Positions 47,601-59,057 of a DNA stretch of 64,000 nucleotides are shown here, piece after piece. Source of the stretch: Torymus aiolomorphi (lineage: Eukaryota; Arthropoda; Insecta; Hymenoptera; Torymidae); assembly GCA_036365515.1 (NCBI GenBank), contig CM070873.1, positions 227,741,876-227,805,875 of the forward strand, written 5' to 3'. The translations under genes and the position numbers were made by a program. The notes under the pieces are model-generated. The model did no database searches and was not told where the DNA came from. It worked only from the letters and a program-made list of their open reading frames with translations. Position 1 is the first letter of the stretch. Every line of letters starts with the position of its first letter.

Positions 47601-48132
47601 TGAATCTCACCTTGGAAAGGAGTATCGATACTTCTACGCCATATCAAGTGATGTTGACATCGAAAATCCGGGAACGGTATGACATTATCATCTTTGCTAT
47701 TCTTAAATTAGTTTAAGTTTGCTAATTAAATAAATATTATTTGCTTTAGCTTATAAAGGTGGATACGAAAAATAAGACAAAGAAGGTTTGGTGCAATAAA
47801 GGCGTTTACCCAAGCGAACCAATTTTTGTACCTGACCCAAATGGAAAGGTAATAAGTTGATAAAATTTATCGATAAATACACAAAAAATGTTGACAACAA
47901 TATATGCGTCTAACGAAATAAATAAAATTCTAAAATAAGTGGATCACATTTTTAGAGCGAGGATGATGGTGTTGTCCTTAGTGCACTCGTCTGGGGTCAA
48001 GAACGTGAAACAGAAGTCGGACTTTTGGTTTTAGATGCAGCCACCTTCGAGGAGATGGCTCGCGTAACGTTTGACACTCCTGGTCCGGTGCCAAAATGTC
48101 TGCATGGATGGTTCACTAGTGTTGTTTCATAA
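44677..48132 (+). CDS. ninaB: Carotenoid oxygenase (NinaB / BCO / RPE65 family), complete
   Basis: Ten coding exons, all with GT-AG introns and consistent phases: 44677-44799, 44911-45176, 45272-45418, 45885-46029, 46240-46390, 46466-46695, 46948-47130, 47248-47676, 47750-47848, 47956-48132 (TAA). The product is 649 residues. The four histidines expected to bind the catalytic iron are present: H242 in TSHPH, H310 in [12 protein letters not shown]380 in LHIINQYE and H641 in CLHGWF. Family blocks [20 protein letters not shown] and NDGTVYNLG are also clear. In insects NinaB cleaves carotenoid to retinal and isomerises it, supplying the rhodopsin chromophore; it is a cytosolic or membrane-associated seven-blade propeller. 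Odd points: an asparagine-rich insert near residues 483-498 lengthens the protein, and intron 6 contains a repeat insertion (46728-46861). The start ATG is the first in the exon and joins in phase 0. Confidence 0.95.
46728..46861. repeat. Third-family repeat, copy 2, in ninaB intron 6
   Basis: Matches 19967-20146 almost base for base (TATACCACTTTAACCTCAAA to CCCACCCGTGTCGAAATGTA), but lacks about 50 bases that form the right arm of the hairpin in copy 1. It begins about 30 bases after the exon 6 donor. Confidence 0.8.
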
Positions 48133-48538
48133 GCTCATGTTTTCATGAGAATAGAAGAAATCAAATTTTTTTATCGTCTAGTGGTATTATAATCCAGGAG
48201 CCGTTGGTTGTACATATATATGTGAAGCATCTTAATTCATCATGGCATAAACGTATGATATGATCAATGTGCTTTGTTAAATGTGATAATTTGTATTTTA
48301 CCTGCTTCTTAGAAATTTTGTGAAATTTTACGTTCCTATATATTTGGACTGTTAATATTTTTGAATATTATATGTATGACATAAATATAATGATTAATTA
48401 ACAGAACAATAGATACGAAAGGTAGAAGAATCTTCCTTCATATTATACATGTAGCATGAGAAATTTATATTTTTATAAATGATAATATTTTCATAATTTT
48501 GCTATTCACTCATCTACTTCTTTTGTATGCAATAATGT

Positions 48539-48544
48539 AATAAA
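48539..48544 (+). terminator. Likely ninaB polyadenylation signal
   Basis: AATAAA about 410 bases after the ninaB stop, in an AT-rich 3' region. Weaker variants occur earlier, so the exact site is uncertain. Confidence 0.45.
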
Positions 48545-48656
48545 TGTATATATAAAAATCTGTATAGTAAACCAAATTAAGAAAATATTTGCTTTTATTC
48601 GAAAACCATTTTGTGTTTTACTTGATTTTATAAGAAAAATAAAAAATCAAGGTTTT

Positions 48657-48745
48657 GCTTTCTCATAGAGGAAGCTTTGTAACAGTGAAAAAAAATTTTC
48701 GAGAAATTTTCTGTTCGAGAACGCATTCACGAGCAAGTGTATTTG
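48657..48745 (+). repeat. Hairpin-ended dispersed repeat, copy D (5' end only)
   Basis: GCTTTCTCATAGAGGAAGCT then TTGTAACAGTGAAAAAAAAT and TTTCGAGAAATTTT match the 5' ends of copies A-C. It breaks off after GAGAACGCATTC, so it is truncated. Confidence 0.7.
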
Positions 48746-48990
48746 TATGTGTATTAGGGTATAGTGGTCCGTATTAGTGTGCCTGTCCATATTTGTGTGC
48801 CCTATTTTTAAAACATATCCTAGAAATGAACGAGTAAAAACGTAACACTAAAATATTTTTTTTCATAAAGTATAGTTAATTAAGTTTAAATAGAATTAAT
48901 TACTTAATTTGTTTTCATTTACTATAACATTAAAAAAGTGTTTCCTTGTCCAAACTTGCTAAGAAATGACATTTTTAAAAGTAACATTAA

Positions 48991-49420
48991 GAGTGCTCTC
49001 TACCTAAACCCCAACTCCGGAATAGATCACAGCGCCCCCATGACTTCATTTACGTATTTTCATTAATTTAAGTGTACTTATAAATTTTAAATTAATCATA
49101 ACTCAGTTTTCCAACGTGTAAAAGTTAATAAGGATTACTTTTAAACAAGTTTCATGAATTTAAATGAATAAATGAACTTGTATTTTGTAGAGAAAATTCA
49201 AACGTTCAGTGGACATTTCTGAAAATGACTCCAAATTTTTCTCTACAAAATACAGATTTATTAATGGAATTTAATTTCGGAAAACTCTTGTAATCGTGTC
49301 TTTAATACTAATTACACGTGGCAAAATTTTATTTTTACGTTAATATTGTCCCAAATTTTTTTAATTAACAAAAACCACTTTTGACAGTAGGTGGCGTTCC
49401 AATCGGGGTAGAGAGCACTC
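48991..49420. mobile_element. MITE of 430 bp with TTAA target duplication
   Basis: Ends GAGTGCTCTCTACC and GGTAGAGAGCACTC are inverted, flanked by TTAA at 48987-48990 and 49421-49424. Inside, TATTTTGTAGAGAAAA and TTTTCTCTACAAAATA form a second inverted pair around 49180-49255, and AGCGCCCCC/GTGGCGTT-like bases follow each end. A TTAA target is typical of piggyBac-type elements; the family is inferred, since no transposase is present. Confidence 0.8.
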
Positions 49421-49429
49421 TTAAATAAT

Positions 49430-50080
49430 GTTTCGGAAGAATTTTAATGTGGGATACAATTGATTATATCATAAAATAATATTATGTTATATAATAAATC
49501 TTAATATAAAGGTTTTCAATTGATTTTAATATTTAATTAATGATGTCTACTAATAGGGCAGTGAAAAACGACTTGTCCAGATTTGTGTGTGGACAAATAC
49601 AATACGAGCATGCTCGTATCGGCACTTGAACCAAAAAGTTAGGTTAGGTTGTCTGCGCACAAACGTTGTTTCATATCGCATTGACGACCTTCAACAGTTT
49701 TTACCGTATTGGAATTAATTAACATTCAATGTAAACAAGGGTTAGAAATTGATTATAAATGCACTACAGGTAACAAAATAATTTTGTTGGCAATGATAAT
49801 ATTATCAAGACACACTAATGTAGGGCACACAACGTGTACACCCACATTAATACGTGGCACACAAAAATGTACTTTGTTGTCTGCTAGGGCACAAATGCGA
49901 ACAAAATTTTTTTTATATTGCTTGTAACTTTCGTAAATATTAATATTTTTCTATAAAAAAATTGTTTCGTGTAGATTATTACTTTTATTATCTATATAAA
50001 CCTGCCCGGAACCTGATACAGCTTAAATAGTCTATTATTATGCGACAAAACTGAAGAGTTTCTTAAACCCACACTAATAC
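49430..50080. other. Region between two MITEs, nothing recognised
   Basis: TCCGTATTAGTGTG at 48769 recurs inverted near 50070 (CACACTAATACGGA), and GGGCACAC-type motifs occur between, which may mark a decayed larger element. A TTAGGTTAGG pair at 49638 is too short to be telomeric. Confidence 0.3.
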
Positions 50081-50083
50081 GGA

Positions 50084-50272
50084 CATGTGTGCATATCACC
50101 GCGCGGTGAGAAGAAAAATCAACTTAGAAGAGACAGACGAAGAAAAACCATTTTCGCGCGAAAAAAGCAAAAACTGTGCCCATTCCTTGGCTTTTTTCGC
50201 GCGAAAATGGATTTTCTTCATCTGGCTATTCTAAGTTGGCTTTTCTTCGGATCGCGAGACGATATGTGCATG
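50084..50272. mobile_element. Hairpin MITE, copy 2
   Basis: Same family as 22680-22862: AACTTAGAAGAGACAGACGA, AGAAAAACCATTTTCGCGCG and AAAAAAGC on the left, with complements on the right ending CGATATGTGCATGTC. The arms have more mismatches than copy 1. The outer ends GACATGTGTGCATATC and GATATGTGCATGTC are also nearly complementary. Confidence 0.8.
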
Positions 50273-50469
50273 TCTACGCGTACGATCGTATGTATGTATA
50301 CAAGAGTACAAAAATATAAATGAGATTAAAATGTTAATCAATGACATTTACTTACATAAACTTAGCAGTTTTTTCAACAGCCATCAAAGAAGTCAGTTAT
50401 ACGGTTGTACGTAAGTGCGGGAAAGCATATGAAATGTTATCTGTGTATATAAACAAAATGTATCCATGG

Positions 50470-50791
50470 TGTAGCAATTTTTGTATTTTTCAATTAACAA
50501 TTTGTATAGTTTTGAATTTAGCGCGGTTAACTTATATACAAATTTGAATCGCGTAGTCCCGTTACGTAACGAGACTATAGACGCCTAGATGAATAGGCAA
50601 TTTTTCGTTCTCTTTCACTTTGATCGCGAGCGCTCAGTAGTTGACATCTTGAGCAATGTGCGCAATTATCTCGCCCTCTCTCTTTCTACGCAATGTAATA
50701 TTCAGTGAATAAAAACTAGTGTATCACAGTATTTTGTATCTATTAAGAAGCTTGACTCTTTTATTATACACCTGTTCCATTTATTACATCA
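50470..50791 (+). repeat. 5' LTR of the copia element
   Basis: 322 bp, TG...CA ends, almost identical to 55067-55388. AATAAA lies near its 3' part (AGTGAATAAAAACTAG). It should act as promoter and polyadenylation region of the element. Confidence 0.95.
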
Positions 50792-50806
50792 GGTTATGGG
50801 CCCAGA
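50792..50806 (+). other. Primer-binding site, tRNA-iMet half type
   Basis: GGTTATGGGCCCAGA immediately follows the 5' LTR. It matches the primer site of Drosophila copia, which uses an internal segment of initiator methionine tRNA as primer. Confidence 0.85.
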
Positions 50807-50918
50807 CATCAACAGAATTCTGGAAAAGTTTTCTCGTTGCCGAAAGTGCGTGTGTGTGTGTATACCGTAGCTTACTTGTTCAGTGCCTACATCAAGAGAA
50901 AGAGAGAGCAGTTACGAA

Positions 50919-52037
50919 ATGGCGATCCGCAGTCTGAATACTCCTTTTCAACCCATCGATCGGCTAATGGGGAGAGAGAATTACAGAACATGGGCAACGG
51001 CCATGCGAGCATATCTGCAGGTAGAAGACTTGTGGGATACAGTTGAAGCGCCCGCAGACGGCGCATTATCCCAAGATCCTAAGAAGCGTCAAAAGGCATG
51101 TGGTCGCCTCATATTAGCCGTTGAACCCGAAATCTACACCTATATAGAAAACACGCTGACTCCGAAGGAAGCATGGGATGAATTGTCGAAGACGTATGAC
51201 GACCAGGGCTTAACAAGAAAGGTAAATTTATGCCAACAAGCAACAACTACAAGACTCGAGAATTGCAAATCGATGGAGAAATATGTCTCTCGTATAATTT
51301 CTGCTACCCAGAAATTGAGCACAGCGGGCAGTAAAATACCAGACGACATCGTAGGAGCGCTCTTATTAACCGGGTTACCGTCATGGTATAAGCCCATGGT
51401 TATGGCATTGAGCAACTCCGGAAAGGACATCACGGCAGATTTCGTGAAGACAAAGCTCTTAGAGGAAGCGGAAAGCAACAGCAGCGGCACTGAATTTGAA
51501 GTTCGCGGTCTTCGCGCGCAAGCGCAATTTCCGCAACGCTCCCACTCTAACAGAGGGCGCTACCCACCGAAACGAGGTCAAGGCCAACGAAGATATCCGC
51601 AAAGCAGCGCCAACATCAGATGTTACAATTGTAACCAGATGGGCCATTTTGCCAACCAGTGTAATAGTCCGGATCGCAGAGACACGAATGCGTATACGCA
51701 CACTGCAGCAGCAGCCACAGCTAACGAGGACGAAAGTGAGAACGAGGACACAGTGTGTGCGCTTTTTACCGCGTTACCGACGCGGAACACTCACACAGTG
51801 ACCCCTGACACAGCCTTCCTAGCAGTAGACCTTGTGAGTGATGCCAGCAGGAAGGAGTGGATCCTGGGTTCCGGTGCATCAATGCATATGTGCTGTGATA
51901 AACTGTTTATTGAACACATGCGCGAGCCTAAGGTTACGAGTGTCACGGCGGCGAATAAGGCCAAAGTGTCCGTACATGGAGAGGGTGATGCTTTGCTGCA
52001 GTGTAATGGACCAAAAGGAGCTTCGCAAGTGTTTTAA
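50919..52037 (+). pseudogene. copia gag and protease, broken by an in-frame stop
   Basis: The likely start is the ATG at 50919 (MAIRSLNTPFQPIDRLMGRE), typical of copia Gag; an upstream ATG at 50883 is in frame. Gag helices are followed by a zinc knuckle CYNCNQMGHFANQC (CX2CX4HX4C) at 51621-51662. The protease site then reads WILGSGASMHM, where the family has DSGA: the codon at 51867-51869 is GGT, so the catalytic aspartate is absent. The frame meets TAA at 52035-52037; the same frame continues into integrase beyond it, so this is a single nonsense change. Confidence 0.85.
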
Positions 52038-52955
52038 AAAAATGTACTTTATGTACCAGACTTAACCTCAAATCTGGTATCTGTTAGTGCTATCACTAGA
52101 AGAGGACTAAGAGTGAATTTTGTTGATAGCAAGTGTCTAGTGGTGAGTTCTAAAGGTAATGTCGTTTTGGAAGGGAACTTGAGCGCGAATCGCATTTATA
52201 GATTGAATCTTCATCCCGGCATTGAAGTAAGCGACAAACGCAACGTTGAAGTTGCTCTGAAGGCTACAGCTTCGTGCAGCATCAGTCTGTGGCACAGAAG
52301 ACTAGCCCACCTCAACGCAGCGCATCTCAAGCAGCTTCGCCAAGCAGCTACTGGAGTCGAGTTTTCAGAAGATCAGTTAAATAAATGTGAAATTTGCATT
52401 ATTGGCAAACTAGTTAACAAACCCTTCCATGCAAGTTGTAAGCGTGCTGGGTCTCCACTAGAACTTGTCCACAGTGATGTGTGCATGGTAGGAGAACCAT
52501 CGATTGGCAAAGCCAGATACTTCATAACCTTTTTAGACGACTACTCCAGGAAGATATTCATATACTTTCTGAAGCAAAAAGATGAAGTGCCCAGTGTGAT
52601 TGAAAAATTCATCAAGTTGGCTGAAAACCAAAGTGGCAAGAGACTGAAGACACTAAGAACTGACAATGGACGTGAGTATGTAAACTCGCGCCTCAAGTCC
52701 ACACTAGATAGAATGGGTATAAGACATGAGACGTCTATTCCCTATCAACCACAACAGAATGGAAGAGCAGAACGTGTAAACCGAACCCTTTTGGAAAAAA
52801 CTAGATGCATGCTAGCAGAAGCCAAGCTCCCAAACAAATTTTGGGCTGAGGCTATTTCTACTTCCTGTTACCTCTCAAACAGAAGCCCGAAAAGGTGCTT
52901 AGGAGGATGTACGCCTTGGACAGGAAGGATTGGACAGGTCAAAAACCTAACCTAG
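52038..52955 (+). pseudogene. copia integrase region
   Basis: Continues in the gag-protease frame after the stop at 52037. It shows NVLYVPDLTSNLVSVSAI, the HHCC zinc region (HRRLAHLN...CEICIIGK), and the catalytic core with HSDVC, RTDNGREY and NGRAERVNRTLLE supplying the D, D and E. A frameshift near 52895 moves the continuing sequence (NLGNLKVFGCKARAF) into another frame. The core motifs are intact but the reading frame is not. Confidence 0.85.
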
Positions 52956-54873
52956 GTAATTTGAAGGTTTTTGGCTGCAAGGCAAGGGCATTTATACCGA
53001 GTCAGCTAAGAAGCAAAATTGAAGCCACATCAAGACCAGCTATTATGCTGGGTTATTGTGAGGACCAAAGAGGTTATCGACTATGGAGCCACGAGGATCA
53101 GAAGGTATTTTCTGCAAGCAATGTGGAGTTCTTTGAAGATGAGCAAACTCCAACCTCATTATTAAGACCAGCGTATTTACCTCTGGATTCAGCACAGTCA
53201 GTCGACATGGAGGAGGAGTTTGAAGAGCAACACAATGATCAACACAGAGGAAGGGATAACATTTCAGATTCACCTGACAATACTGAGAATTTGGAAGACT
53301 TGCCCATGGAAATTGGAAACCACGCCAAACCCACTGAAGAGAAGAAAAATGAAAATAAGTCAGCAGCAGACGCCCCTCTACCTGTGACCAGATCAGCACT
53401 GAAGCGGAGCCATTCAGAAGACGATGGAAGCTCTGAAGAAGAACTACAAACCAATCCTGCTCGGAAGTCTCATACTCCATTATTGTTGAACAAGGTGAGC
53501 CAAGAAATTTCGTAGAAGCCACTTCAGGAGGAGAATCATTTCAATGGAAGCAGGCCATGAAGGAAGAATATGCATCGATTGTCAAGAATGATACCTGGAA
53601 ACTTTGTGACCTGCCCATGGGAGAGAAAGTAGTTGGTAGCAGGTGGGTTTAAAAAAAAAAAAAAAGAGCTCTAGATGGTTCCACTCGCTATAAAGTAAGA
53701 CTGGTAGCCCAGGGCTTCTCACAGGTAAAAGGTTTAAATTATGATGAAACGTATTCCCCAGTGGCACGATTTACATCACTGAGATTGTTTTTTGCCTATG
53801 CAGCGAGAAGACAACTAGATATTTTCCATCTTGACGTGGAGACTGCATTCTTGCATGGTGACATGACTGATACTGTCTACCTGCAACAACCACGAGGCTT
53901 TTTAATGAAGGGAATGGAGCAGAAGATATGTCTACTCAAGAAGGTTTAGAGAAAATCTGCTCGATCGAGGACCTTGGACCCATCCGGAGATGCCTTGGAG
54001 TCAACGTACACTGGGACAAAAAGAAAGGAGTGATTGAATTGGATCAATCAGATTATATTCGGATCGATGCTCAGCAATTTTAATATGATGGAGTGCAGAA
54101 GCACCAGTACCCCTATTGACCCCAACAGTAGCCCAGGTTCAGCGAGTTCACCAGAGTCCGACTTCAACACGGTCAATATACCTTACCAGAATGCAGTGGG
54201 TGCACTGCTATACCTGGTGCAAGCCACCAGACCGGACCTCGCCTACGCCGTCAGCACAATCAGTCGGCATAATCAAGACTTCGACGAGTCGCATTGGAAC
54301 ATGGTGAAGAGGATCTTTCGATATTTGCAAGGCACAAAGGACTTGAAACTGCACTACTCAAAAAATGCAGAAACGAGCCTCACTGGCTACGGTGACGCTA
54401 GCTGGGCAACGGACCCTACTGAGCCCAGATCAACGACAGGATACATCTTTATGTTACAGGGAGGAGCAGTTAGCTGGAATTGCAGAAGGCAAGCCACGGT
54501 GGCATTGTCGAGCACTGAGGCTGAATATTTGTCATTGTCAGCAGCCACTCAAGAAGTGCTTTGGTTAAATAGATTAGCTACCGAATACATGATCGTCCCG
54601 AAGGATACGCCACTAAAGATCTACTGTGATAACAAAGGTGCTATTGACTTAAGCAAGAATTCACGCTTCAGTGCAAGAACAAAGCATATTAATGTGAGAC
54701 ACCATTTCATCAGAGAAAGCATCGAAAGAAAAGAAATCAAAGTAACATTCGTCCCATCTACCCATATATTAGCTGATTCCTTAACCAAGGCAGTCAACTG
54801 GAATAAGCTTCAAGGATTCATAAATACTGCAGGCTTGAAGGACAGCAACAGAAAGGAGAAAGAGGATAGTTGA
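52956..54873 (+). pseudogene. copia reverse transcriptase and RNase H, deleted core
   Basis: The frame at 52895-53515 holds the linker with an acidic disordered part. Another frameshift follows near 53490, and a poly-A tract at 53650-53664 gives a stop just after VVGSRWV. Reverse transcriptase then resumes (LDIFHLDVETAFLHGDM) and stops at 53947. The YVDD segment that should follow is missing: sequence jumps to SIEDLGPIRRCLGV, then a further shift leads to 54034-54873. This last part encodes RNase H with GYGDASWA, SSTEAEY and YCDNKGA, complete to its end. A deletion removed the polymerase centre. Confidence 0.85.
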
Positions 54874-54977
54874 GAAATTCTAGTGAACCAAGTTTTAAAT
54901 GACTTTTAAGCTAATGACCTAAGAAAAAAAAAATTTTTATAATTAATGTACTTGTAACTTGTTAAACTTTTCTTTAC

Positions 54978-55032
54978 CTTTTATACTATTGTAAATTTTA
55001 TACTATTGTAAATTTTATACTATTGTAAATTT
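54978..55032 (+). repeat. 17-bp tandem repeat before the 3' LTR
   Basis: Three copies of TTTTATACTATTGTAAA in the untranslated tail of the copia element. Confidence 0.85.
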
Positions 55033-55054
55033 CACATGTGTGCCAAATTATTAA

Positions 55055-55066
55055 TTGAGAGGGGCG
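55055..55066 (+). other. Polypurine tract
   Basis: TTGAGAGGGGCG just before the 3' LTR: a purine-rich run expected to prime plus-strand synthesis, with one C near the end. Confidence 0.65.
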
Positions 55067-55388
55067 TGTAGCAATTTTTGTATTTTTCAATTAACAATTT
55101 GTATAGTTTTGAATTTAGCGCGGTTAACTCATATACAAATTTGAATCGCGTAGTCCCGTTACGTAACGAGACTATAGACGCCTAGATGAATAGGCAATTT
55201 TTCGTTCTCTTTCACTTTGATCGCGAGCGCTCAGTAGTTGACATCTTGAGCAATGTGCGCAATTATCTCGCCCTCTCTCTTTCTACGCAATGTAATATTC
55301 AGTGAATAAAAACTAGTGTATCACAGTATTTTGTATCTATTAAGAAGCTCGACTCTTTTATTATACACCTGTTCCATTTATTACATCA
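55067..55388 (+). repeat. 3' LTR of the copia element
   Basis: 322 bp, differing from the 5' LTR by GTTAACTCATA for GTTAACTTATA and AAGCTCGAC for AAGCTTGAC. Confidence 0.95.
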
Positions 55389-55393
55389 CATGG

Positions 55394-56630
55394 TAACAAT
55401 AATAACATATCCATATTATAATAGAATCATTACATTATTTTTAATTAACTATATAAATATCTATTAAAGAAATGATTAAAATGAATTTTTGCTTTGAAAT
55501 ATAATAAATTTAATATTTGAAAAATGCATATTGCTTAATAACATAAATTGGAATCTTTGCTTAGGATGACTTCAACAGTAAATGAACGAATAAGGAAAAT
55601 TCGATTTTTGTTATTTAGTTAAGAGAATTAAAAATGGTTTAAAAGCAAAAATCTTTTTTGATTAATATTTTAAAATATTTTAACTTTACGTCAGTGTAAA
55701 AAATATAAAAAAAAGAATAGAACTATAAACAATTTTTTAAAAAGTATGTAAATGTATAATAAAAGTAAATAAATGAACACGCGATCTTAGTATCTAAATA
55801 CGTTTCGCCAGTGAATGAATAGTTCGCCAGTGAATAAACACTCAATAACGACGATTTTATGATTTTATTTTTAAAAAGATAATGTCTTTTATGCAGAATC
55901 TTTATAAAAAATGAAATAACAATTTTAAAGCATTGGACAATTATCGTCATATTAGATAAACAATAAATAGAAAAATTTATATTTTCATATATTTAAAGAA
56001 AATGTTCGTTAAATTTGTAAAAATTTACAAACTTAAATTTAGAATAAATTATATTTTTAAGACATTGCGATCGGCGAAATTAAATTGATCATTTCTAGTT
56101 CAATAAATATTTTATTAATTTGAGCTCTAGTTTCATAACTTACCTGTTCTTTTTAAGCTATTTCAATATCAACAACGTATTACAATAGACAAATTTCACA
56201 ATTCATGAATAAAAATGTATCGATTGCTGCTAGCATTGTGGTGGTTTCCGTTATCGATACCAAACATTTTTTAATAAAAACGCAAGTTTTTATTTTAAAT
56301 AACTTTTTTATCAAAAGAAATAAAGATAATCTCTTGAAAATTTAACTAAATATTGTAATAAATAATTGAAATAATTGGTTAAAATTTCAAATTGATCAAA
56401 TATTCTCTGAGATATCAGTATTTAAACATTTAAAAAAATTTTTAATCTCGAATATCTGGTCGTGATGATCATTTTTTTTGTGTTTTTTGTGGGCAATGAA
56501 TTTTTTTTTGTAAAATATAAAATTGTATAATAATAATTGCTTTTAATGATAAAAAATAGAAAGAGTAAAAATAAAAAGTCACAAACCATTTAACATAGTC
56601 TCACCGTACAAAATAAAGTATTAAATTTTA
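55394..56630. other. AT-rich, nothing recognised
   Basis: No gene or element ends. Some TTTAA and GAGATAT motifs near 56400-56470 resemble the internal module of the hairpin-ended repeat, so the copy at 56636 may extend left. Confidence 0.4.
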
Positions 56631-56635
56631 AATTT

Positions 56636-56712
56636 TGGAATTAAAAATTAATTAAAGGAATCAGTAAATTAAGTTTGAAGAAGCTACGTGCCAATGAATT
56701 GGCAGCGGTTTT
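56636..56712 (+). repeat. Hairpin-ended dispersed repeat, copy E (3' end)
   Basis: ATTAATTAAAGGAATCAGTA, AATTAAGTTTGAAGAAGCTA and CGTGCCAATGAATTGGCAGC match the 3' ends of copies A and B, with an intact terminal palindrome GCCAATGAATTGGC. Confidence 0.75.
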
Positions 56713-56719
56713 TTTATTT

Positions 56720-58990
56720 GTGGTGAAAAATGTGAAATATTTTATAATTTTTTGATGGAGTGATAGCTCAATTACACGATTAAAGATTATTATTAATGAT
56801 CCAAACAAATATAGATCTGTAGTATAAAAATGATAAAAAATATTTAACCTACAGTTTTTATATTATTTTTGATTGAAATGGATGTACAAAATGTTTATAC
56901 AATTTTCTGCAAAAATTTTTTTTTTTCGCTGTAAATTGTAGGAAACGTGTATGAAATAAAGTTACACGATTCATCAATTATCAAGTAATGAATTTTATTT
57001 CTAAAGAAATATAATAAGTTACTGGTTTTCTTTTTCCTCGCAATATAGACTATTTACAGATGATTGGTAAGGAAGAAGAAGCATCACATAGCTTGACGCT
57101 TTAAACATAATTTGATAGCTTACGAAGATATTTACAATTCAAGTGAGTTCGTTTTTTATTTTTGGATGGAATGTAAGACGCACACGCACACGCATAAAAA
57201 ATGTATAGACGACGCGTGGTTTCAACAAACGATACAGAGACGATAGATCGGCGCAAAATCAACAGGGACAGTACGCATACTTATTAACCTATAGCTATAA
57301 CAGTAAAAGAAAAATTCTTTATTTTATAGTATCACTTAATTCAATCAATTAGCGTTTACGTTTTGCTCTGCCTTACAACGAAAAGGTTGGCAGAAGCTAA
57401 TTTTTCTATATAATAATTATAATGATTTGAGAATGTACGTAGAATTTCTTTTGAAATTTATATTCTTATAAATAAAATAACAATATAAATTTTCTTTAAC
57501 TGCTATTCAAAATTTGACGCTACTTAAAATTAACTTATGCATTTTTTCAACATTCTGTTATATATTTTTATTTTGGATCAGAGAAATCAAGTAACTGTAA
57601 AAGTAAAATAACCGATTTATAATTTTCTAATCTTATAAAAAGATTATTATATATAGACAAATATTGTTCTTCATGTAATTGATATTTCTATCTTATAAAA
57701 GAATTCCAACTTTGTTCAACATTTCTAGAACTTATTCTAGAATTCATAATCACGGTTTTATATTTTTGAGTTTTTTTCTGCTCTGAGGTATTTACATTGA
57801 CAATATTATTTTTCTATTTAAAATTATTGTTTGAATCCAAGATATGTTATTTTTGGCACAATAAATTATTGCGATTGATTGTTATGCATTATGTAAAATG
57901 AGAATTACAACTTTGATGTGAGATCCAAGCATGAGAGTTTCGCAATTTTTTATTTCTTAATGCAATACAGTACTTGGCTGTACGTAAAAATAATAATAAT
58001 CTGTCCTAATACATATTTTCTTATAGTAAGATATGTTTCAAAGTCCTTTTAATATCAAAAGAGCTTACAATCATGTAAGTAAATTCAATTTGGAAGTCCC
58101 AATATTTCACTTTAACTATCGCAAACTGCAATAGAAAAATATATTTTCAATAGAAAAGATTTATGAAAATATATTTTTGTTATTATATGATTCATTATTT
58201 TGTTTGAACTTTCATAGTAATGTAACTAATAATTCATTCGACTCTTTCAAACAATTGTATGATTAAAAGAGTATAAAACATGTGACCATTTGTTCGCATT
58301 TTAGGCCTCGGCGCATCAACATATTCCGCGTAAATTATTTTAAATGTGAATCATTATATTGCACTAACAGTAGGATATGTTATTTGTAAACAATGATTGT
58401 TTTATGAGCAAAATTTGTCAAAAATGAGACTTTATATTGCTGTATCTAAGCGAAATCTTTTATAATTACCTAACTATAACGATGTTTGCATAACGCAGAT
58501 GGCACTTCATATAGTCATTTGAGTTAAATTATTTTTGACGTATACATTTGGATGATTTTCCTCATTTTATTTATAGTTAAGTACAGTAAAAATGGTTTAC
58601 ATAAAGTTGCAGTTAAAAAAGATAAAAATACAAATTTTATATTTATTTGAAATATGAATTTTTCAATGATCTAGTTAAATTGAAAGTCGTAATTTTAAAT
58701 AATATAAATCCAAAATTGAATGGAAAGTCTTTTTCGTAAATTGTGCAAATGTATCTTGGTAAATTTATAATACAACGACAAAATATATATACGTGTGCGA
58801 ACCAAAAGATAAATGTCATCTGCGTAACGCGCATCCTCATCTGTATCTCTCTCTTTCGCTTCATCGCACTTCATCTTCGTAACAACTTGTAAAAAGGGAA
58901 CTGAATGAAATCTCTGGCTACGGTAGACTCGCGGTCACGTCACCGTCGTGGTGACGCGACTATCACAATCGGTTTATCGTCTTTTTTTTT
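56720..58990. other. AT-rich intergenic DNA between ClC-a and the copia element
   Basis: No supported coding or RNA feature was found. The last 200 bases (58800-58990) are GC-richer and belong to the ClC-a 3' region; they contain a small stem GTCACCGTCGTGGTGAC at 58940. Confidence 0.45.
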
Positions 58991-58998
58991 GTTTTTGC

Positions 58999-59004
58999 TT
59001 TATT
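58999..59004 (-). terminator. Likely ClC-a polyadenylation signal
   Basis: AATAAA on the minus strand, 54 bases after the ClC-a stop codon. Other AT-rich signals lie further left, so longer 3' ends are possible. Confidence 0.5.
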
Positions 59005-59057
59005 CTCTCCTGAGAATCGCACCATCAGCGCGATTCCACACGCGCACAACCTACACG

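Larger units (their letters stand above)
50470..55388 (+). mobile_element. Copia-type LTR retrotransposon (4919 bp, defective)
   Basis: Two 322-bp LTRs (50470-50791 and 55067-55388), starting TGTAGCAATTTTT and ending TTATTACATCA, differ at two positions I can see. The 5-bp direct repeat CATGG flanks the element (50465-50469 and 55389-55393). The order gag, protease, integrase, reverse transcriptase, RNase H is that of Ty1/copia elements. The coding region carries a nonsense codon, frameshifts, an A-tract interruption and loss of the reverse transcriptase catalytic core, so it cannot act by itself. Young LTRs with a broken interior suggest recent mobilisation by a helper element, or an already broken copy spreading. 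It lies between ninaB and ClC-a without disrupting either. Confidence 0.95.

Noticed and set aside
49636..49646. Telomeric TTAGG repeats
   Set aside because: Only two tandem TTAGG units are present, within chance expectation.
53043..53522. 159-codon minus frame inside the copia element
   Set aside because: It is the shadow of the pol frame on the opposite strand.
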